The translations under genes were made by a program, and so were the position numbers. From positions 1 through 40,476 of the forward strand of contig CALEJT010000083.1 in the NCBI GenBank assembly GCA_937898685.1: 40,476 nt of DNA, in the 5' to 3' direction. The notes beneath the pieces were generated by a model. It worked only from the letters and a program-made list of their open reading frames with translations, did no database searches and was not told the DNA's origin. The stretch is from an uncultured Gammaproteobacteria bacterium. GTDB taxonomy: Bacteria > Pseudomonadota > Gammaproteobacteria > Pseudomonadales > Pseudohongiellaceae. Positions 25,077 to 33,430 of this stretch are shown piece by piece; position 1 is the stretch's first letter, and the number at the start of each line of letters is the position of its first letter.

Positions 25077-25129
25077 GTGCGAACTCGACGGGGTGCGAAC
25101 CGCGAACCTGTGCGAACCTCGGTTCGCAC
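25077..25129. repeat. Cluster of GTGCGAAC repeats with a 9-bp-arm dyad
   Basis: GTGCGAAC occurs at 25077-25084, 25093-25100 and 25110-25117, and inverted at 25122-25129. The last two form a dyad with 9-bp arms and a 2-base centre. It lies in a 324-bp gap without genes (25011-25334). It looks like an operator or iteron-type binding site. Confidence 0.65.
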
Positions 25130-25264
25130 CCTGACGCTAGAAAAGCGTCGCGCTCGCGCCCCCCGCATTGGATTCTGGCGAGGAAGGACCCCTTTTGCCT
25201 CGGGCCGCTCGCCGAACCGTCACCGCTGTCCAGAAGATAGCTGAAATACTACCCCCGACCGGAG

Positions 25265-25326
25265 TGATTTGTTGCAGCCTCGGCCAGCGTCAAAAGGGAC
25301 AAACGCCGGAAACGAAGGACAAACGC
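25265..25326 (-). promoter_or_regulatory. Two direct repeats upstream of a weak promoter
   Basis: On the minus strand GCGTTTGTCC occurs at 25326-25317 and 25306-25297, 20 bp apart (two helical turns). Just downstream lies TTGACG (25293-25288), then 17 bp, then AAATCA (25270-25265). This is the layout of an activator-dependent promoter. The region from 25130 to 25264 shows nothing else recognisable. Confidence 0.35.
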
Positions 25327-25334
25327 GGCAAGCA

Positions 25335-25751
25335 TTACCCTGCTTGGCCTACGATTTTGGAGGGCGCACGGATGCCTTCGCTGTTGAGCCTCTCAGCCAC
25401 GATTTCCAGCGCCCGCTGCCAGCGACGCCACGCCGTCGTGCGGTCGCAGGCAAAGCGGATCGTGATGTCTCGCCAGCCATAGCGCTTGGCGCGCATCCAC
25501 ACAAGGTGGCGCTGCTCGATCTCCAGCCACTGCACCCACTTCATCGTCTCCAGCATCCGGTCGATGGCGTCCGGGGCGGGTGGGAACGGCCGATAGACGT
25601 GCTCATCGGCTGCGAACGTCTCCCACTCCTTGCGCACGATGACGGGCCATGTGTTGAAGTAGCCCTGCACACGCACAGGGGACAGGCGTCGTCCGGTGCT
25701 GGCGGCCTCCTCGAAGCGGGCCGCCACATCCTCAATCGTCCATTCAGCCAT
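25335..25751 (-). CDS. DUF6362 phage protein, possible late regulator
   Basis: 138 aa from ATG 25751, beginning MAEWTIEDVAARFEEAASTG, characteristic of DUF6362. The C-terminal half has an HTH-like stretch (YGWRDITIRFACDRTTAWRRW), so DNA binding is likely. In position it resembles the RinA-type activators that sit at the end of phage early regions. Its start overlaps the previous small gene by 8 bp. Two direct repeats lie directly downstream of its stop. The role as activator is inference. Confidence 0.8.
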   Translation of the reverse strand: MAEWTIEDVAARFEEAASTGRRLSPVRVQGYFNTWPVIVRKEWETFAADEHVYRPFPPAPDAIDRMLETMKWVQWLEIEQRHLVWMRAKRYGWRDITIRFACDRTTAWRRWQRALEIVAERLNSEGIRAPSKIVGQAG

Positions 25752-25947
25752 GACGAGGCCCTCCGTACAAGCGTTCGCCAATGCGGCGCACGATCTCTCG
25801 CTCGATGAAGTCCAGACGTTCATCGAATGCGTTGACCACCAGGATGTGCTGGTCGCGCCAGCCACGTTCCTTGATGGCGTCCAGATCGGTGGCCTGGGGT
25901 TGCAGTCGCCCGAGGGGGCAGCGGTACTGGGGGGTGGGAACTTTCAT
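25744..25947 (-). CDS. Small hypothetical phage protein
   Basis: 67 aa, with AGGAGG 6 nt before ATG 25947. It contains RDQHILVVNAFDERLDFIEREIVRRIGERLYG. No family is recognised. It sits 1 nt after the resolvase gene and overlaps the DUF6362 gene by 8 bp, so it is expressed with both. The open frame runs much further upstream, but only this start has a ribosome site. Confidence 0.75.
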   Translation of the reverse strand: MKVPTPQYRCPLGRLQPQATDLDAIKERGWRDQHILVVNAFDERLDFIEREIVRRIGERLYGGPRHG

Positions 25948-25948
25948 T

Positions 25949-26425
25949 TCACACCTCCTGGCCATCGTCGTGATGCTGGATTGCCCAGTGCAGCAGTGCC
26001 AGGGCATCGGCCTCGTTGTCGTCGACCGGCGTGTGCCCGCGCGCGGTGACGGAAGCGATGACATCTTCCTTCCCAGCGTTGCCTTTGCCTGTGGCGTGCT
26101 TCTTGATCGTGCCGACAGGTACGCCTTGGTACGGGATCTGGTGGTGCTCACACCACGCCGTGAGCGTGGCAAGGAAACCGCCGTAGGCGTGGGCCGCGTC
26201 GGTCGAGATGTGGCGGCGCACCTCCTCGAAGTGCAGGCAGTCGATCCCATCGCAGGATTGCTTGATCTCGGTGAGCCAGCGCTTGAAACGCAGGAAGCGC
26301 ATTCCGCCGCCTTCGAAGCGCTGCGGCCGGAAGCTCTCCGAGCCGCTCGTGATGTGGCCGTCGCTGCCGCGCAGTGCCCAGCCGGTGGTGGTGCCCAGAT
26401 CAAGGGCGAGGATGGTCGTGGTCAT
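25949..26425 (-). CDS. RuvC-like Holliday junction resolvase
   Basis: 158 aa from ATG 26425. The RNase H-like fold is indicated by LALDLGTTTGWAL (Asp 9), CLHFEEVRRH (Glu 67-68), GVPVGTIKKHATGKGNAGKE and DDNEADALALLHWA (Asp 136-140). It would resolve branched DNA from replication or recombination before packaging. It belongs to the phage RuvC-like group rather than cellular RuvC because of its short length and context. Confidence 0.87.
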   Translation of the reverse strand: MTTTILALDLGTTTGWALRGSDGHITSGSESFRPQRFEGGGMRFLRFKRWLTEIKQSCDGIDCLHFEEVRRHISTDAAHAYGGFLATLTAWCEHHQIPYQGVPVGTIKKHATGKGNAGKEDVIASVTARGHTPVDDNEADALALLHWAIQHHDDGQEV

Positions 26426-26450
26426 GGTGTCAGTCCTTATCCGGTGCGGA

Positions 26451-26546
26451 TCTGACGCAGCTGACACTTCGTGACGAAACTCTCCATGAGGCGCGCGCAC
26501 ACGCGCACGCGTAGGGGTTACGACAAACTGCGTCAGCTGCGTCAGA
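26451..26546. repeat. Inverted and tandem repeats, candidate replication origin
   Basis: A perfect 15-bp inverted repeat, TCTGACGCAGCTGAC at 26451-26465 and its complement at 26532-26546, surrounds about 66 bp. The right arm includes two tandem CTGCGTCAG units (26528-26536, 26537-26545) and the left arm one inverted unit (26452-26460). Between them is an alternating purine-pyrimidine stretch (26491-26511). The site lies directly next to the primase-helicase gene, where P4-type elements often have an origin. Confidence 0.55.
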
Positions 26547-26566
26547 CCACGTGGTTTTCATGGGGG

Positions 26567-28867
26567 TCAGTTGTCCGCGTAGGGGGTGTAGGTAGGGGTC
26601 GGCGGGTGCTTGAGGCCAATGCCCTGGAACCCGCGCACGCCCATCCCGTTGCGCCATTTGTCCAACCCGCGTGTTATGAGCAGATCGGAAAAGCGGCGTT
26701 GTGCACCGACAAACTCGCCAGAGGCTTCAGCCCACTGCTTCCAGTCGTTGAACAACTCGGCGGTCAATGACTTGACGTTGGGCTCGCGCACGCAGCGCTC
26801 CTCGAGCCAGCGACCCAAGGCGTCCTCGGCTTCGAAATACTCCTCGGTGGCGTCCACCACGCGCTGCGGTGGAGAGAGTCGTCCGTGGCGCTGCCAGTCG
26901 AGACAGCCCTGCACGGCCCACGCGAGGATGCCATCACGTTCGGCCAAGAGCTTCTGTTGCAGGTTCTTGTCGCGGCGCTCGGGCGGCACGGTGATCGTGA
27001 AAGGGATCAGGTGCAGCCTGCGTTTCATCGCCTCGTCGATATTGCGAATGGCGGGCTTGTGGTTGCCCGCCACGAACAACTTGAACTGCGGGAAGAACTC
27101 GAAGAAGTCCTGGCGCATGAAGCGCGCCGAGATCTTGTCGCCACCGGTGAGGTTCTTGAGCTTGGACTCGGCCCAACGTTTGCCCTGCTCGGTTTCGATG
27201 GCCGCCACGAAGCGCGCGCCGCGCAGTCCCGCCATATCGGTCGGGTGCCGGTCGGTACGCGTTTCCATGAAGGTGTCCATCGGCGCGTTGGTCGCGTAAT
27301 CACCCAAGATGGTGGCCAGCGTGTTGACGAACACCGACTTGCCGTTCGCGCCTGTGCCGTACAGGAAAAACAGCGCGTGCTCTTGCGTCGACCCGGTCAG
27401 CGCGTAACCGACCATCCGTTGCAGGTAGGACTGAAGTTCCTGGTCGCCACCCGTGACCTCGTCGATGAACTGCCTCCAGGTCGGGCAGTCGCCACTGGGC
27501 GTGGCTGTGGTGATCTTGGTCATCCGGTCGGCGCGCTCGTGCGTGCGCATCCGGCCTGTCTTGAGATCGACCACGCCGCCCGGCGTGTTGAGCAGCCACG
27601 GATCTGCATCCCATTCGTCGGTGGTGGCCGCGTGCCTGCGGTCAGCACGCGCCAGGCGTTCCACACCGCCGACCGTTCCTGCGCTGGCCAATTTGGCGGC
27701 GACCTTGGGGTTGTCGGCGCGTACAGCCGTCTGGCGACAAACGCTGCGGATCAAGTCCGTGGCCGCCAACGTGTCCTCGGTGCGCCAGCGTTGCCCGTCC
27801 CACACCAGCCACTTTCCCCAGCCAGCCACGTAGCGCCAGTCGCGGTGGTAGCGGCGCGTGAAGGACAGCGCCAGCGCGTCCTCCGTACCCCAGACGGATT
27901 CGTCGCTGCTGACCACCGGATCAACGTCATCGGCGACGTCGTGCATCTGCAAACGTGGGCCGTGGGTGAGGAAGGTGGCGACATCGAAGCCCTCGGCGAT
28001 GGCGTCGGCCACGTCCCAGCCCTCGGCGGCTTCCTCGGGCGGGTACAGGATGTGGCAGGATTTGGCTCCCGCCGACAGGATGGCCTGTGCCGCCTGCGTG
28101 GCGTACTCCCAGCCCGGCTTGTCGCGGTCGGGCCAGATCAGCACAGCCTTGCCGGCCAATGGCGACCAGTCGGTCTTTTCTACCGGAGCGTTCGCGCCGT
28201 GCATTGCCGTGGTGGCGACGATGCCCGCGTCGGTCAGGGCCTGCGCGCACTTCTCGCCTTCTACCAGCACCACCTGCGCGGTACTGGTCATCCCTGGCTG
28301 GTTGTAGAGCGGACGCGGGTCGGGCGGTGCCATCTTGCGCCGCTTCGCATCCCAGGGCCGGAACTGCTTCTTCTGTCCGGGCGGGTCGTAGCGGTAGACG
28401 ACGGCGATGAGATGGCCTTGGGCGTCGAGGTAGTCCCACTTGGCGGTGGCGGGGCCGAGTTCGTCGACCGGCACGTCCTTCTTGCTGGCCTTGCGTACTG
28501 GTGCGGAGCGCGAGCGTCCGAGCAGATCAGCAGCGGCGTCGAGCACACGCGGAAAGTCGTTCAGCACGTCGATACCGAGGTGCGCGGCGATCAGTGCATA
28601 GATGTCGCCGCCATCGCCAGTGGCTCGATCCGTCCACAGTCCGGCCTTCTCGCCATCGAGTACCACCTCGAGGCTGTCGCCGGGACTGCCCAGCACGTCG
28701 CCGATCAGGAACTTGCCACGGCGCTTCTTGCCCGCCGGGAACAAGGTGGTCAGAACGGACTCAAGACGCGCGAGCAGTTCAGCACGCAGTTCTTCGCGTT
28801 CGGCATCACTGAGGGTGCGGCGGATGGGGTCGGGCAGTGGCGCGATGTCGTTGAAGTCGAGGGTCAT
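26567..28867 (-). CDS. P4/D5-type primase-helicase
   Basis: 766 aa. N-terminal primase region, then a TOPRIM-like part with VEGEK (202-206) and PDRDKPG (246-252). It ends with a D5/SF3-type helicase with Walker A YGTGANGKS (about 500-510), VAAIETEQGKRWAES and FVAGNHKP, followed by a C-terminal winged helix. It should prime and unwind DNA for autonomous replication of the element. ATG 28867 overlaps the small HTH gene's stop (ATGA). Repeats typical of an origin lie just past its 3' end. Confidence 0.93.
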   Translation of the reverse strand: MTLDFNDIAPLPDPIRRTLSDAEREELRAELLARLESVLTTLFPAGKKRRGKFLIGDVLGSPGDSLEVVLDGEKAGLWTDRATGDGGDIYALIAAHLGIDVLNDFPRVLDAAADLLGRSRSAPVRKASKKDVPVDELGPATAKWDYLDAQGHLIAVVYRYDPPGQKKQFRPWDAKRRKMAPPDPRPLYNQPGMTSTAQVVLVEGEKCAQALTDAGIVATTAMHGANAPVEKTDWSPLAGKAVLIWPDRDKPGWEYATQAAQAILSAGAKSCHILYPPEEAAEGWDVADAIAEGFDVATFLTHGPRLQMHDVADDVDPVVSSDESVWGTEDALALSFTRRYHRDWRYVAGWGKWLVWDGQRWRTEDTLAATDLIRSVCRQTAVRADNPKVAAKLASAGTVGGVERLARADRRHAATTDEWDADPWLLNTPGGVVDLKTGRMRTHERADRMTKITTATPSGDCPTWRQFIDEVTGGDQELQSYLQRMVGYALTGSTQEHALFFLYGTGANGKSVFVNTLATILGDYATNAPMDTFMETRTDRHPTDMAGLRGARFVAAIETEQGKRWAESKLKNLTGGDKISARFMRQDFFEFFPQFKLFVAGNHKPAIRNIDEAMKRRLHLIPFTITVPPERRDKNLQQKLLAERDGILAWAVQGCLDWQRHGRLSPPQRVVDATEEYFEAEDALGRWLEERCVREPNVKSLTAELFNDWKQWAEASGEFVGAQRRFSDLLITRGLDKWRNGMGVRGFQGIGLKHPPTPTYTPYADN

Positions 28868-29109
28868 TCGGCCTCCTCACCATCGGCGTCACCGGTGCGC
28901 CCTTGCGCGGCGGTGCTGCGGGCTGCCCACGCAGACAGTTCGGATGGTCGATAGCGCACCAGACCGCCCATCAGGTAGTGGGGAATCTTGTACTTGCTGC
29001 GCATCTGCGGATCAGCAAACCAGTAGTACGGCAGTCGCAGTGCGGCAGCGGCCTGCTTGGCGTCGATCATGGGTTCGACGCCACCGATGAATTGCGTGTC
29101 GTTGCTCAT
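28864..29109 (-). CDS. Small HTH (AlpA-like) DNA-binding protein
   Basis: 81 aa from ATG 29109. It contains MIDAKQAAAALRLPYYWFAD and IPHYLMGGLVRYRPSELSAW, the form of AlpA/excisionase-type winged helix proteins. It is overlapped at both ends by neighbours (ATGA), so it belongs to the replication operon. It may bind the origin or act as an activator; this is inference. Confidence 0.8.
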   Translation of the reverse strand: MSNDTQFIGGVEPMIDAKQAAAALRLPYYWFADPQMRSKYKIPHYLMGGLVRYRPSELSAWAARSTAAQGRTGDADGEEAE

Positions 29110-29840
29110 GTTGTCCTCCAGCAGCGGTCTTGCCACGCGCACATCCGGCATTCGAAGTGGGTCGGATCAACGAAGGCGCGTGGCAGAAGTTCGCCTGCCT
29201 CGTTCGCCGTGATGACCTTCACCGCCCGATCCGACATGCGCTGGGCCAGCGCCGCGTCAAAGGGCACGAGCTCGGTGTAGATCTCCATCGTGTCAGCGTT
29301 GAGCGCCGTGAAGATCGCCGGGTGCTCGTGCAGTTCGAGATAGGCTTGGTAGATCGCCACTTGCGCGGCGTAGATGGGCTTGGAGATGGCCAAGCCCTTC
29401 TTCTCCAGATCGCTCCAGGACTTGTTGCCCAGGCACTTGCACTCCCAGAGCGCGGGATAGGCGAAGCCCTCGGGGCCTCCAACGACAACGCCGTCGACGT
29501 GGCCCTGTAGGCGACCATCGGCCACCGAGAAGCCGAACTGCTCGCCATCGGCCTTTCGGGTGCGCAAGTCAAAACCTGCGTCCCGCAGCCACGCGACCAT
29601 GCAGTTCTCCATGACATGGCCACGCTCGAAGATGCGCAGCATCCGGCCCGGGGTGTCTCGCCCGTGGTCGATGGGAGCCTTGGCGTATTCGAACTGCAGC
29701 GCGCGCTCGCAGGACACCCCGAGGCGCGAGGCCCCGAGGTACTGGCGCTCAGACTGGCGGGCGCGGGCCTGCTGCAACCCGGCATCGACCAGCGCAGTGA
29801 TCTGACCCGAAATGCTCGAAGTGGAGTTGAAGTCCATCAT
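29106..29840 (-). CDS. Cas4-like Fe-S PD-(D/E)XK exonuclease
   Basis: 244 aa. The nuclease core is GHVDGVVV (Asp 116) and LWECKCLG (Glu 133, Lys 135). Cys 44 (SCERALQFEY) with C231-x2-C234-x5-C240 gives the four cysteines of the Cas4/AddB iron-sulfur cluster. It probably makes single-stranded ends for recombination. No CRISPR array or other cas gene is present, so it is the phage form. ATG 29840 overlaps the preceding gene. Confidence 0.88.
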   Translation of the reverse strand: MMDFNSTSSISGQITALVDAGLQQARARQSERQYLGASRLGVSCERALQFEYAKAPIDHGRDTPGRMLRIFERGHVMENCMVAWLRDAGFDLRTRKADGEQFGFSVADGRLQGHVDGVVVGGPEGFAYPALWECKCLGNKSWSDLEKKGLAISKPIYAAQVAIYQAYLELHEHPAIFTALNADTMEIYTELVPFDAALAQRMSDRAVKVITANEAGELLPRAFVDPTHFECRMCAWQDRCWRTT

Positions 29841-30337
29841 GGCTTCTTCCCCTTCGGTTCTTCCCAGGGCAGGTCGTCCTCCAGGTCCGCGAACGGATTG
29901 GCGGCATCGGGTGCCAGCGGATCGGGCGCAGGGGTCATCCCCCGCACGGGCGGGTATTTGGTGGCCTCGTGGTGCGCGACCATCGCGTCCGACCAGCAGG
30001 TGACGATGGCGCCGATTACCCGCAGAGCCTCGGCTTCGGAGTAATCGCCCAGCGGCTTGGTGAAGCCGATCTCGTCGGCTGCCTCGCCGAAGGCCTTGAG
30101 GCAATGACGCATTGCGGCCAGTTCGACATCAGACGGATCAATCATGGCGACCTCCGTCTTGTCGATGCGACCTTCCTTGGCCCGCTGCCAGTTGCCGTAC
30201 AGCGCGTGAAATGCGTCCTGGCAGCGACGGGAACAGAACACCCAGTCGATGGGATAGCGCCGGGGATCGCCCACACTGTGGCGGTTGTCGGTGTGGCCGT
30301 AGCCCCGCGCCTGTCGTTTGCAGACCCAGCATTTCAC
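29837..30337 (-). CDS. DUF6511 zinc-ribbon phage protein
   Basis: 166 aa beginning MKCWVCKRQARGYGHTD, then WVFCSRRCQDAFHALYGNW: two CxxC-type pairs of a zinc ribbon. The rest has helical segments and an acidic Pro-rich tail. It fits DUF6511. It is coupled by ATGA overlaps to both neighbours. The function is unknown; a DNA or protein-binding role in replication is likely. Confidence 0.8.
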   Translation of the reverse strand: MKCWVCKRQARGYGHTDNRHSVGDPRRYPIDWVFCSRRCQDAFHALYGNWQRAKEGRIDKTEVAMIDPSDVELAAMRHCLKAFGEAADEIGFTKPLGDYSEAEALRVIGAIVTCWSDAMVAHHEATKYPPVRGMTPAPDPLAPDAANPFADLEDDLPWEEPKGKKP

Positions 30338-31191
30338 GCCCCCTCCTCGAGTTCATCGAGCAGCAGGCCCAACTGCAGGGCAGCGCCAGCAAAGGCTGCC
30401 TCGCAGCGGCGCTTGAAGTCGGGATAGCTCTGCGAGCTGCGCGCAATCGCCGTGACCGCGTGAATCTGTGATTCCAAATGCGCGAGCCCCTGATCGGACA
30501 GCCACTGGTGGTGCTTCTGCGAGATGCCCTTGCGATTGCGAATCTCGCCCAGCAAGTCCTCTGGCAGCACCGGCCCGTAGACCCAGCGCAAGGTGATCTG
30601 GCCGATGACGTGGGGCGGGTTCTGCTCGTGCCCCTGGTACCGCCAGTTGAAGAGGCGGTACAGCGCCCGGTAGTAGTCCGGGTGGAAGCGGCGCTCCCAC
30701 GACGCGCAGGACTGGCGCAGCAACTTGGAGATCAACTCCTGCAGCGCATCGGGCGCTCGGTGGTGCTGGTAGCCGGTGGCCTCATCGATCAGCGCGACCT
30801 CGCCGGTGGTGGCCAGTGCTGACAGAATCTTTCGGCAGTTGGGAATGAGGCGTTGACGCTTGGGATGCAGATGCCCAAGCAACGCGGCATCGATGACCCC
30901 GAGCGCCACATCACCGACGATTCCGGCCGGAAAGAAAGTGCCGGTTTGGCCAGAGGGCAGGCGCACCTTTGCGTACCCTTTTTTCTCGAACTCTGACAAT
31001 GACTTAGCGGAGAATTCCTCGATCAAAGCGCCGATTTGCGTACCCGGACTTTTCTCCCGCAGACCCAGTGCGCGGGCCAGTTGGCGTTGGATGTAGCCGC
31101 GCTCGCCCGAGGTGAGCACGACCGCTTCGCAGTCGAGGTCGCCGAAATGCACGACGCCGTAGTGGCTGGCAGTGAGGATGGATGCGTTCAT
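30334..31191 (-). CDS. P63C domain protein
   Basis: 285 aa from ATG 31191 with GAGG upstream. It contains DEATGYQHHRAPDALQELIS and FHPDYYRALYRLFNWRYQG, typical of the P63C family found in phages and mobile elements. The N-terminal part (GFLREKSPGT-like and VRLPSGQTGTFFPAG) resembles a phage-antirepressor-type region. Biochemical function is not established for the family. It lies in the early operon between zinc-ribbon and accessory proteins. Confidence 0.87.
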   Translation of the reverse strand: MNASILTASHYGVVHFGDLDCEAVVLTSGERGYIQRQLARALGLREKSPGTQIGALIEEFSAKSLSEFEKKGYAKVRLPSGQTGTFFPAGIVGDVALGVIDAALLGHLHPKRQRLIPNCRKILSALATTGEVALIDEATGYQHHRAPDALQELISKLLRQSCASWERRFHPDYYRALYRLFNWRYQGHEQNPPHVIGQITLRWVYGPVLPEDLLGEIRNRKGISQKHHQWLSDQGLAHLESQIHAVTAIARSSQSYPDFKRRCEAAFAGAALQLGLLLDELEEGA

Positions 31192-31202
31192 GGCGACCTC
31201 CC

Positions 31203-31826
31203 TCACTGAGCCCACGACGGTTTGCCCGTCACGGGTGCGCGTTGTGGAGCCGGTGTCTGATACGCGGGCGCGGCCTGCACCGGAGCGCCGGACGTGCCGC
31301 CGCCCGACGCCTTGGGCGGGACGCCCATCAACTTGGCGTAGTCGGGGTGATCCGGTTCGACCGCCACCTTGACCACGTTGCGGTCTTGGCCCTTGCCGTC
31401 CTTCTCGATGTCGACGCGGGCGAGGAACTCCAGTCCATCCAGTTCGTGGAAGCCCTGGATGCGGCGCGCAGAAGAAGCCTGTGGGCTGTTGTCCTGCGGG
31501 TGGACGTTGCGGGCGCTGTTGAGCGCCGCGCGAATGAAGCTGCGCCCCATTTGGCCCCAGGTCGGCCCCTTCTTGGAATGCAGGCCGATGTTCGACCACA
31601 TCTTGCGTTTGGCGTGGTCACCAGCGGTGACCACGAATTCGGCGGCAAGGTAGATCGAGCCGGTCTCGAAAGACTCGGTGGCGTAGCCGCCGCCCCAGCC
31701 CTGCGACGGGTCGTCGTAACCACCGGGCTTGAGGGTCATGCGCACCGGGACAACGGTGCCCTTGGGGATCAGATCAAAGCCGGATTGCTGGGCGTCGGCG
31801 TCGTTGAAATCATTCCATGCGGTCAT
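31203..31826 (-). CDS. Phage accessory protein, possibly single-strand binding
   Basis: 207 aa from ATG 31826, with AGGAG upstream inside the end of the ATPase gene. The first about 140 residues are globular (FDLIPKGTVVPVRMTLKPGG, WSNIGLHSKKGPTWGQMGRS). The C-terminus is Ala/Pro/Gln-rich and ends GKPSWAQ. No family is named with confidence. Its place directly after a RecA-like ATPase and near a nuclease resembles phage recombination sets, where a single-strand binding partner is common. This is inference from position. Confidence 0.7.
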   Translation of the reverse strand: MTAWNDFNDADAQQSGFDLIPKGTVVPVRMTLKPGGYDDPSQGWGGGYATESFETGSIYLAAEFVVTAGDHAKRKMWSNIGLHSKKGPTWGQMGRSFIRAALNSARNVHPQDNSPQASSARRIQGFHELDGLEFLARVDIEKDGKGQDRNVVKVAVEPDHPDYAKLMGVPPKASGGGTSGAPVQAAPAYQTPAPQRAPVTGKPSWAQ

Positions 31827-31831
31827 TGCGA

Positions 31832-32680
31832 TTACTCCTGAGATTCGATGTGTGCGGGGGTGGCGGCGCTGGCAGGCGCGGCGGTTGTGCCCGCGCACTT
31901 GGCGATCAGCGCGCCGAGATGCGGCGGCTCCAGCAGGTCGAGGCGACCGCTGCGGTCTTTGGCTGGAAAGCCGTAGGGATTGACGGTGTGGGTGACGAAG
32001 GCGCGGTAGGTACTGCCGTCCTCGGCCTTGATCTCGGCCAGCGTCACGACCTCATCCACGATGCCGGGAAGCTCCAGGCTGGTTTTGCTGCCTTCGATCT
32101 GCGGGACGAACACCTTGCGGTTGTAGTCATCGAGCCGCTCGTCGAGGATCGCCACGAACACCACGTTCTTGCCGCGCGCGTGCTGCAAGTGGGTCAATGC
32201 GCTGATCATTTCCTGGCCGAGCAGGCCATAGGCCGCGCGCAGGTCGGGCTTACCGGAGCGGTCGCTGACGGCACCCGGCTGCGTCTTGCACCACGCGAAG
32301 CACTGGCGGGACAGCTGGGTGATCGAATCGAGAAAGAAGGTCTGGTAGCGATCGAGTTGCGCCGGGTCGCCAAACTTCTCGATGACGTGGTCGTAGTGCG
32401 CCTGCGAGAACGCGCTTTCCGGCGGCAGCGACTTGTCCGGGCCCGCGAGGAACACGAAGAAGTCGCGGCTCTCCGGCCACGAGGCCGGACGGATGGTGTC
32501 GCCCGGCCAGTCGGCCACCGCCAAGTCACCGGCCTCGATGTCGAGGAATAGCGTGGTGGCCGGGTCGAGGTCTTTGAGCCGCGTGGTTTTGCCGATGCCG
32601 GACTTGCCCAGCATCAGCAGCTTCACGCCCTTGCGCTCGGCCATCCGCTCGATTGCGGACACAATGGGGAGCTTTTTCAT
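31832..32680 (-). CDS. RecA-like AAA ATPase (AAA_24 type)
   Basis: 282 aa from ATG 32680. Walker A is LGKSGIGKTTR (about 25-35), followed by TLFLDIEAGDLAVADW and Walker B FFLDSITQLS. This is the AAA_24 phage ATPase, a RecA-fold protein thought to act in recombination or replication. The start overlaps the preceding stop (ATGA). The C-terminal tail is Ala/Thr-rich. Confidence 0.88.
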   Translation of the reverse strand: MKKLPIVSAIERMAERKGVKLLMLGKSGIGKTTRLKDLDPATTLFLDIEAGDLAVADWPGDTIRPASWPESRDFFVFLAGPDKSLPPESAFSQAHYDHVIEKFGDPAQLDRYQTFFLDSITQLSRQCFAWCKTQPGAVSDRSGKPDLRAAYGLLGQEMISALTHLQHARGKNVVFVAILDERLDDYNRKVFVPQIEGSKTSLELPGIVDEVVTLAEIKAEDGSTYRAFVTHTVNPYGFPAKDRSGRLDLLEPPHLGALIAKCAGTTAAPASAATPAHIESQE

Positions 32681-33159
32681 GCGGCACCCCCATCGAGCGT
32701 CAGAGTGATGCTCGGCTTGCCTTCCTCGACCGTGCGCGCGGCGGCGAACTGCTCCTGCAGCGCGGTGGGCCAGTTGGTGTAGCGGGACTCGGACACCGAC
32801 AACTTGATGTCGATGTAGTCCTCGACCTTGTCGCCCGAGGCGACGATGCGCTCGGCCATCTCCTTGAGGATGGTCTGGCTCCAAGTCACCTTTTTGGGGA
32901 GCTCGTACTTGACGTGCAGTGCGCCGTCGTTGACGTGGGCGGTGCCGAAGTCGCGGCCGGAGTCACGCAGTGCGGTACGGGCCTGCTCGCCGTAACGCTG
33001 GAGCTTGGCGGCGTCCAGCTTGGCGCGCAGTGGCTTGAGAAACGCGATGGCCTCGTCGACATTGCGTTCGGCAGCGACGAAATCGTTGATCGGCAGCGCC
33101 ACCAGCTGGGCGGTGCTCATCGCAGCGAGGTCGGCGGGAAAGATGGTCAGATCGCTCAT
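32677..33159 (-). CDS. Hypothetical phage early protein
   Basis: 160 aa from ATG 33159 with GAGGAG upstream. It is mainly helical in the N-terminal half (LVALPINDFVAAERNVDEAI, FLKPLRAKLDAAKLQRYGEQ), then KYELPKKVTWSQTILKEMAE. Such proteins precede the AAA_24 ATPase in several phages. No named family is recognised with confidence. It is coupled to the ATPase by a 4-bp overlap. Confidence 0.72.
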   Translation of the reverse strand: MSDLTIFPADLAAMSTAQLVALPINDFVAAERNVDEAIAFLKPLRAKLDAAKLQRYGEQARTALRDSGRDFGTAHVNDGALHVKYELPKKVTWSQTILKEMAERIVASGDKVEDYIDIKLSVSESRYTNWPTALQEQFAAARTVEEGKPSITLTLDGGAA

Positions 33160-33170
33160 GGCCGTTCTCC

Positions 33171-33428
33171 TCACTGGTACGCGCGAGTGAAGGTCGAGTG
33201 CCGCGACACGCGACGCTCGAAGGCTTCGACTTCGGAGATCAGGTAGGTGACGCGGGCACCGAGCTTGCAGAAGACCGGGCCGAGCTGTTCCTGCCGCCAG
33301 CGGCGCAGGGTCTTGACGGAAAGCCCCCAGCGGATGGCGAGCTCGTTTTCGTCAAGGGCGATGCGCTGTGGCGCACCGGGTTTGGCCAGACTCTGGCCAG
33401 ATGTTGCGGTGGTGAAGTGGGTTTGCAT
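33171..33428 (-). CDS. Small HTH protein, first gene of the early operon
   Basis: 85 aa from ATG 33428, with AGGAGG upstream. RWGLSVKTLRRWRQEQLGPVFCKLG is a MerR/excisionase-type HTH. Its ribosome site is partly inside a hairpin that ends 2 nt before the start codon. It heads the long early minus-strand run, so it may be a regulator of that operon. Confidence 0.8.
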   Translation of the reverse strand: MQTHFTTATSGQSLAKPGAPQRIALDENELAIRWGLSVKTLRRWRQEQLGPVFCKLGARVTYLISEVEAFERRVSRHSTFTRAYQ

Positions 33429-33430
33429 TT

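Noticed and set aside
25077..25129. CRISPR-like repeats
   Set aside because: Units are 8 bases with spacing of 8-9 bases and one is inverted; no cas operon is present.
25744..26403. One 219-aa protein covering the small gene and the resolvase region
   Set aside because: Only the last 67 codons follow a ribosome site; the upstream part is antisense-like in composition and overlaps the clear RuvC-like gene in another frame.
29106..29840. CRISPR-associated Cas4
   Set aside because: No other cas genes or array; it lies in a phage replication operon, where Cas4-like exonucleases are common.
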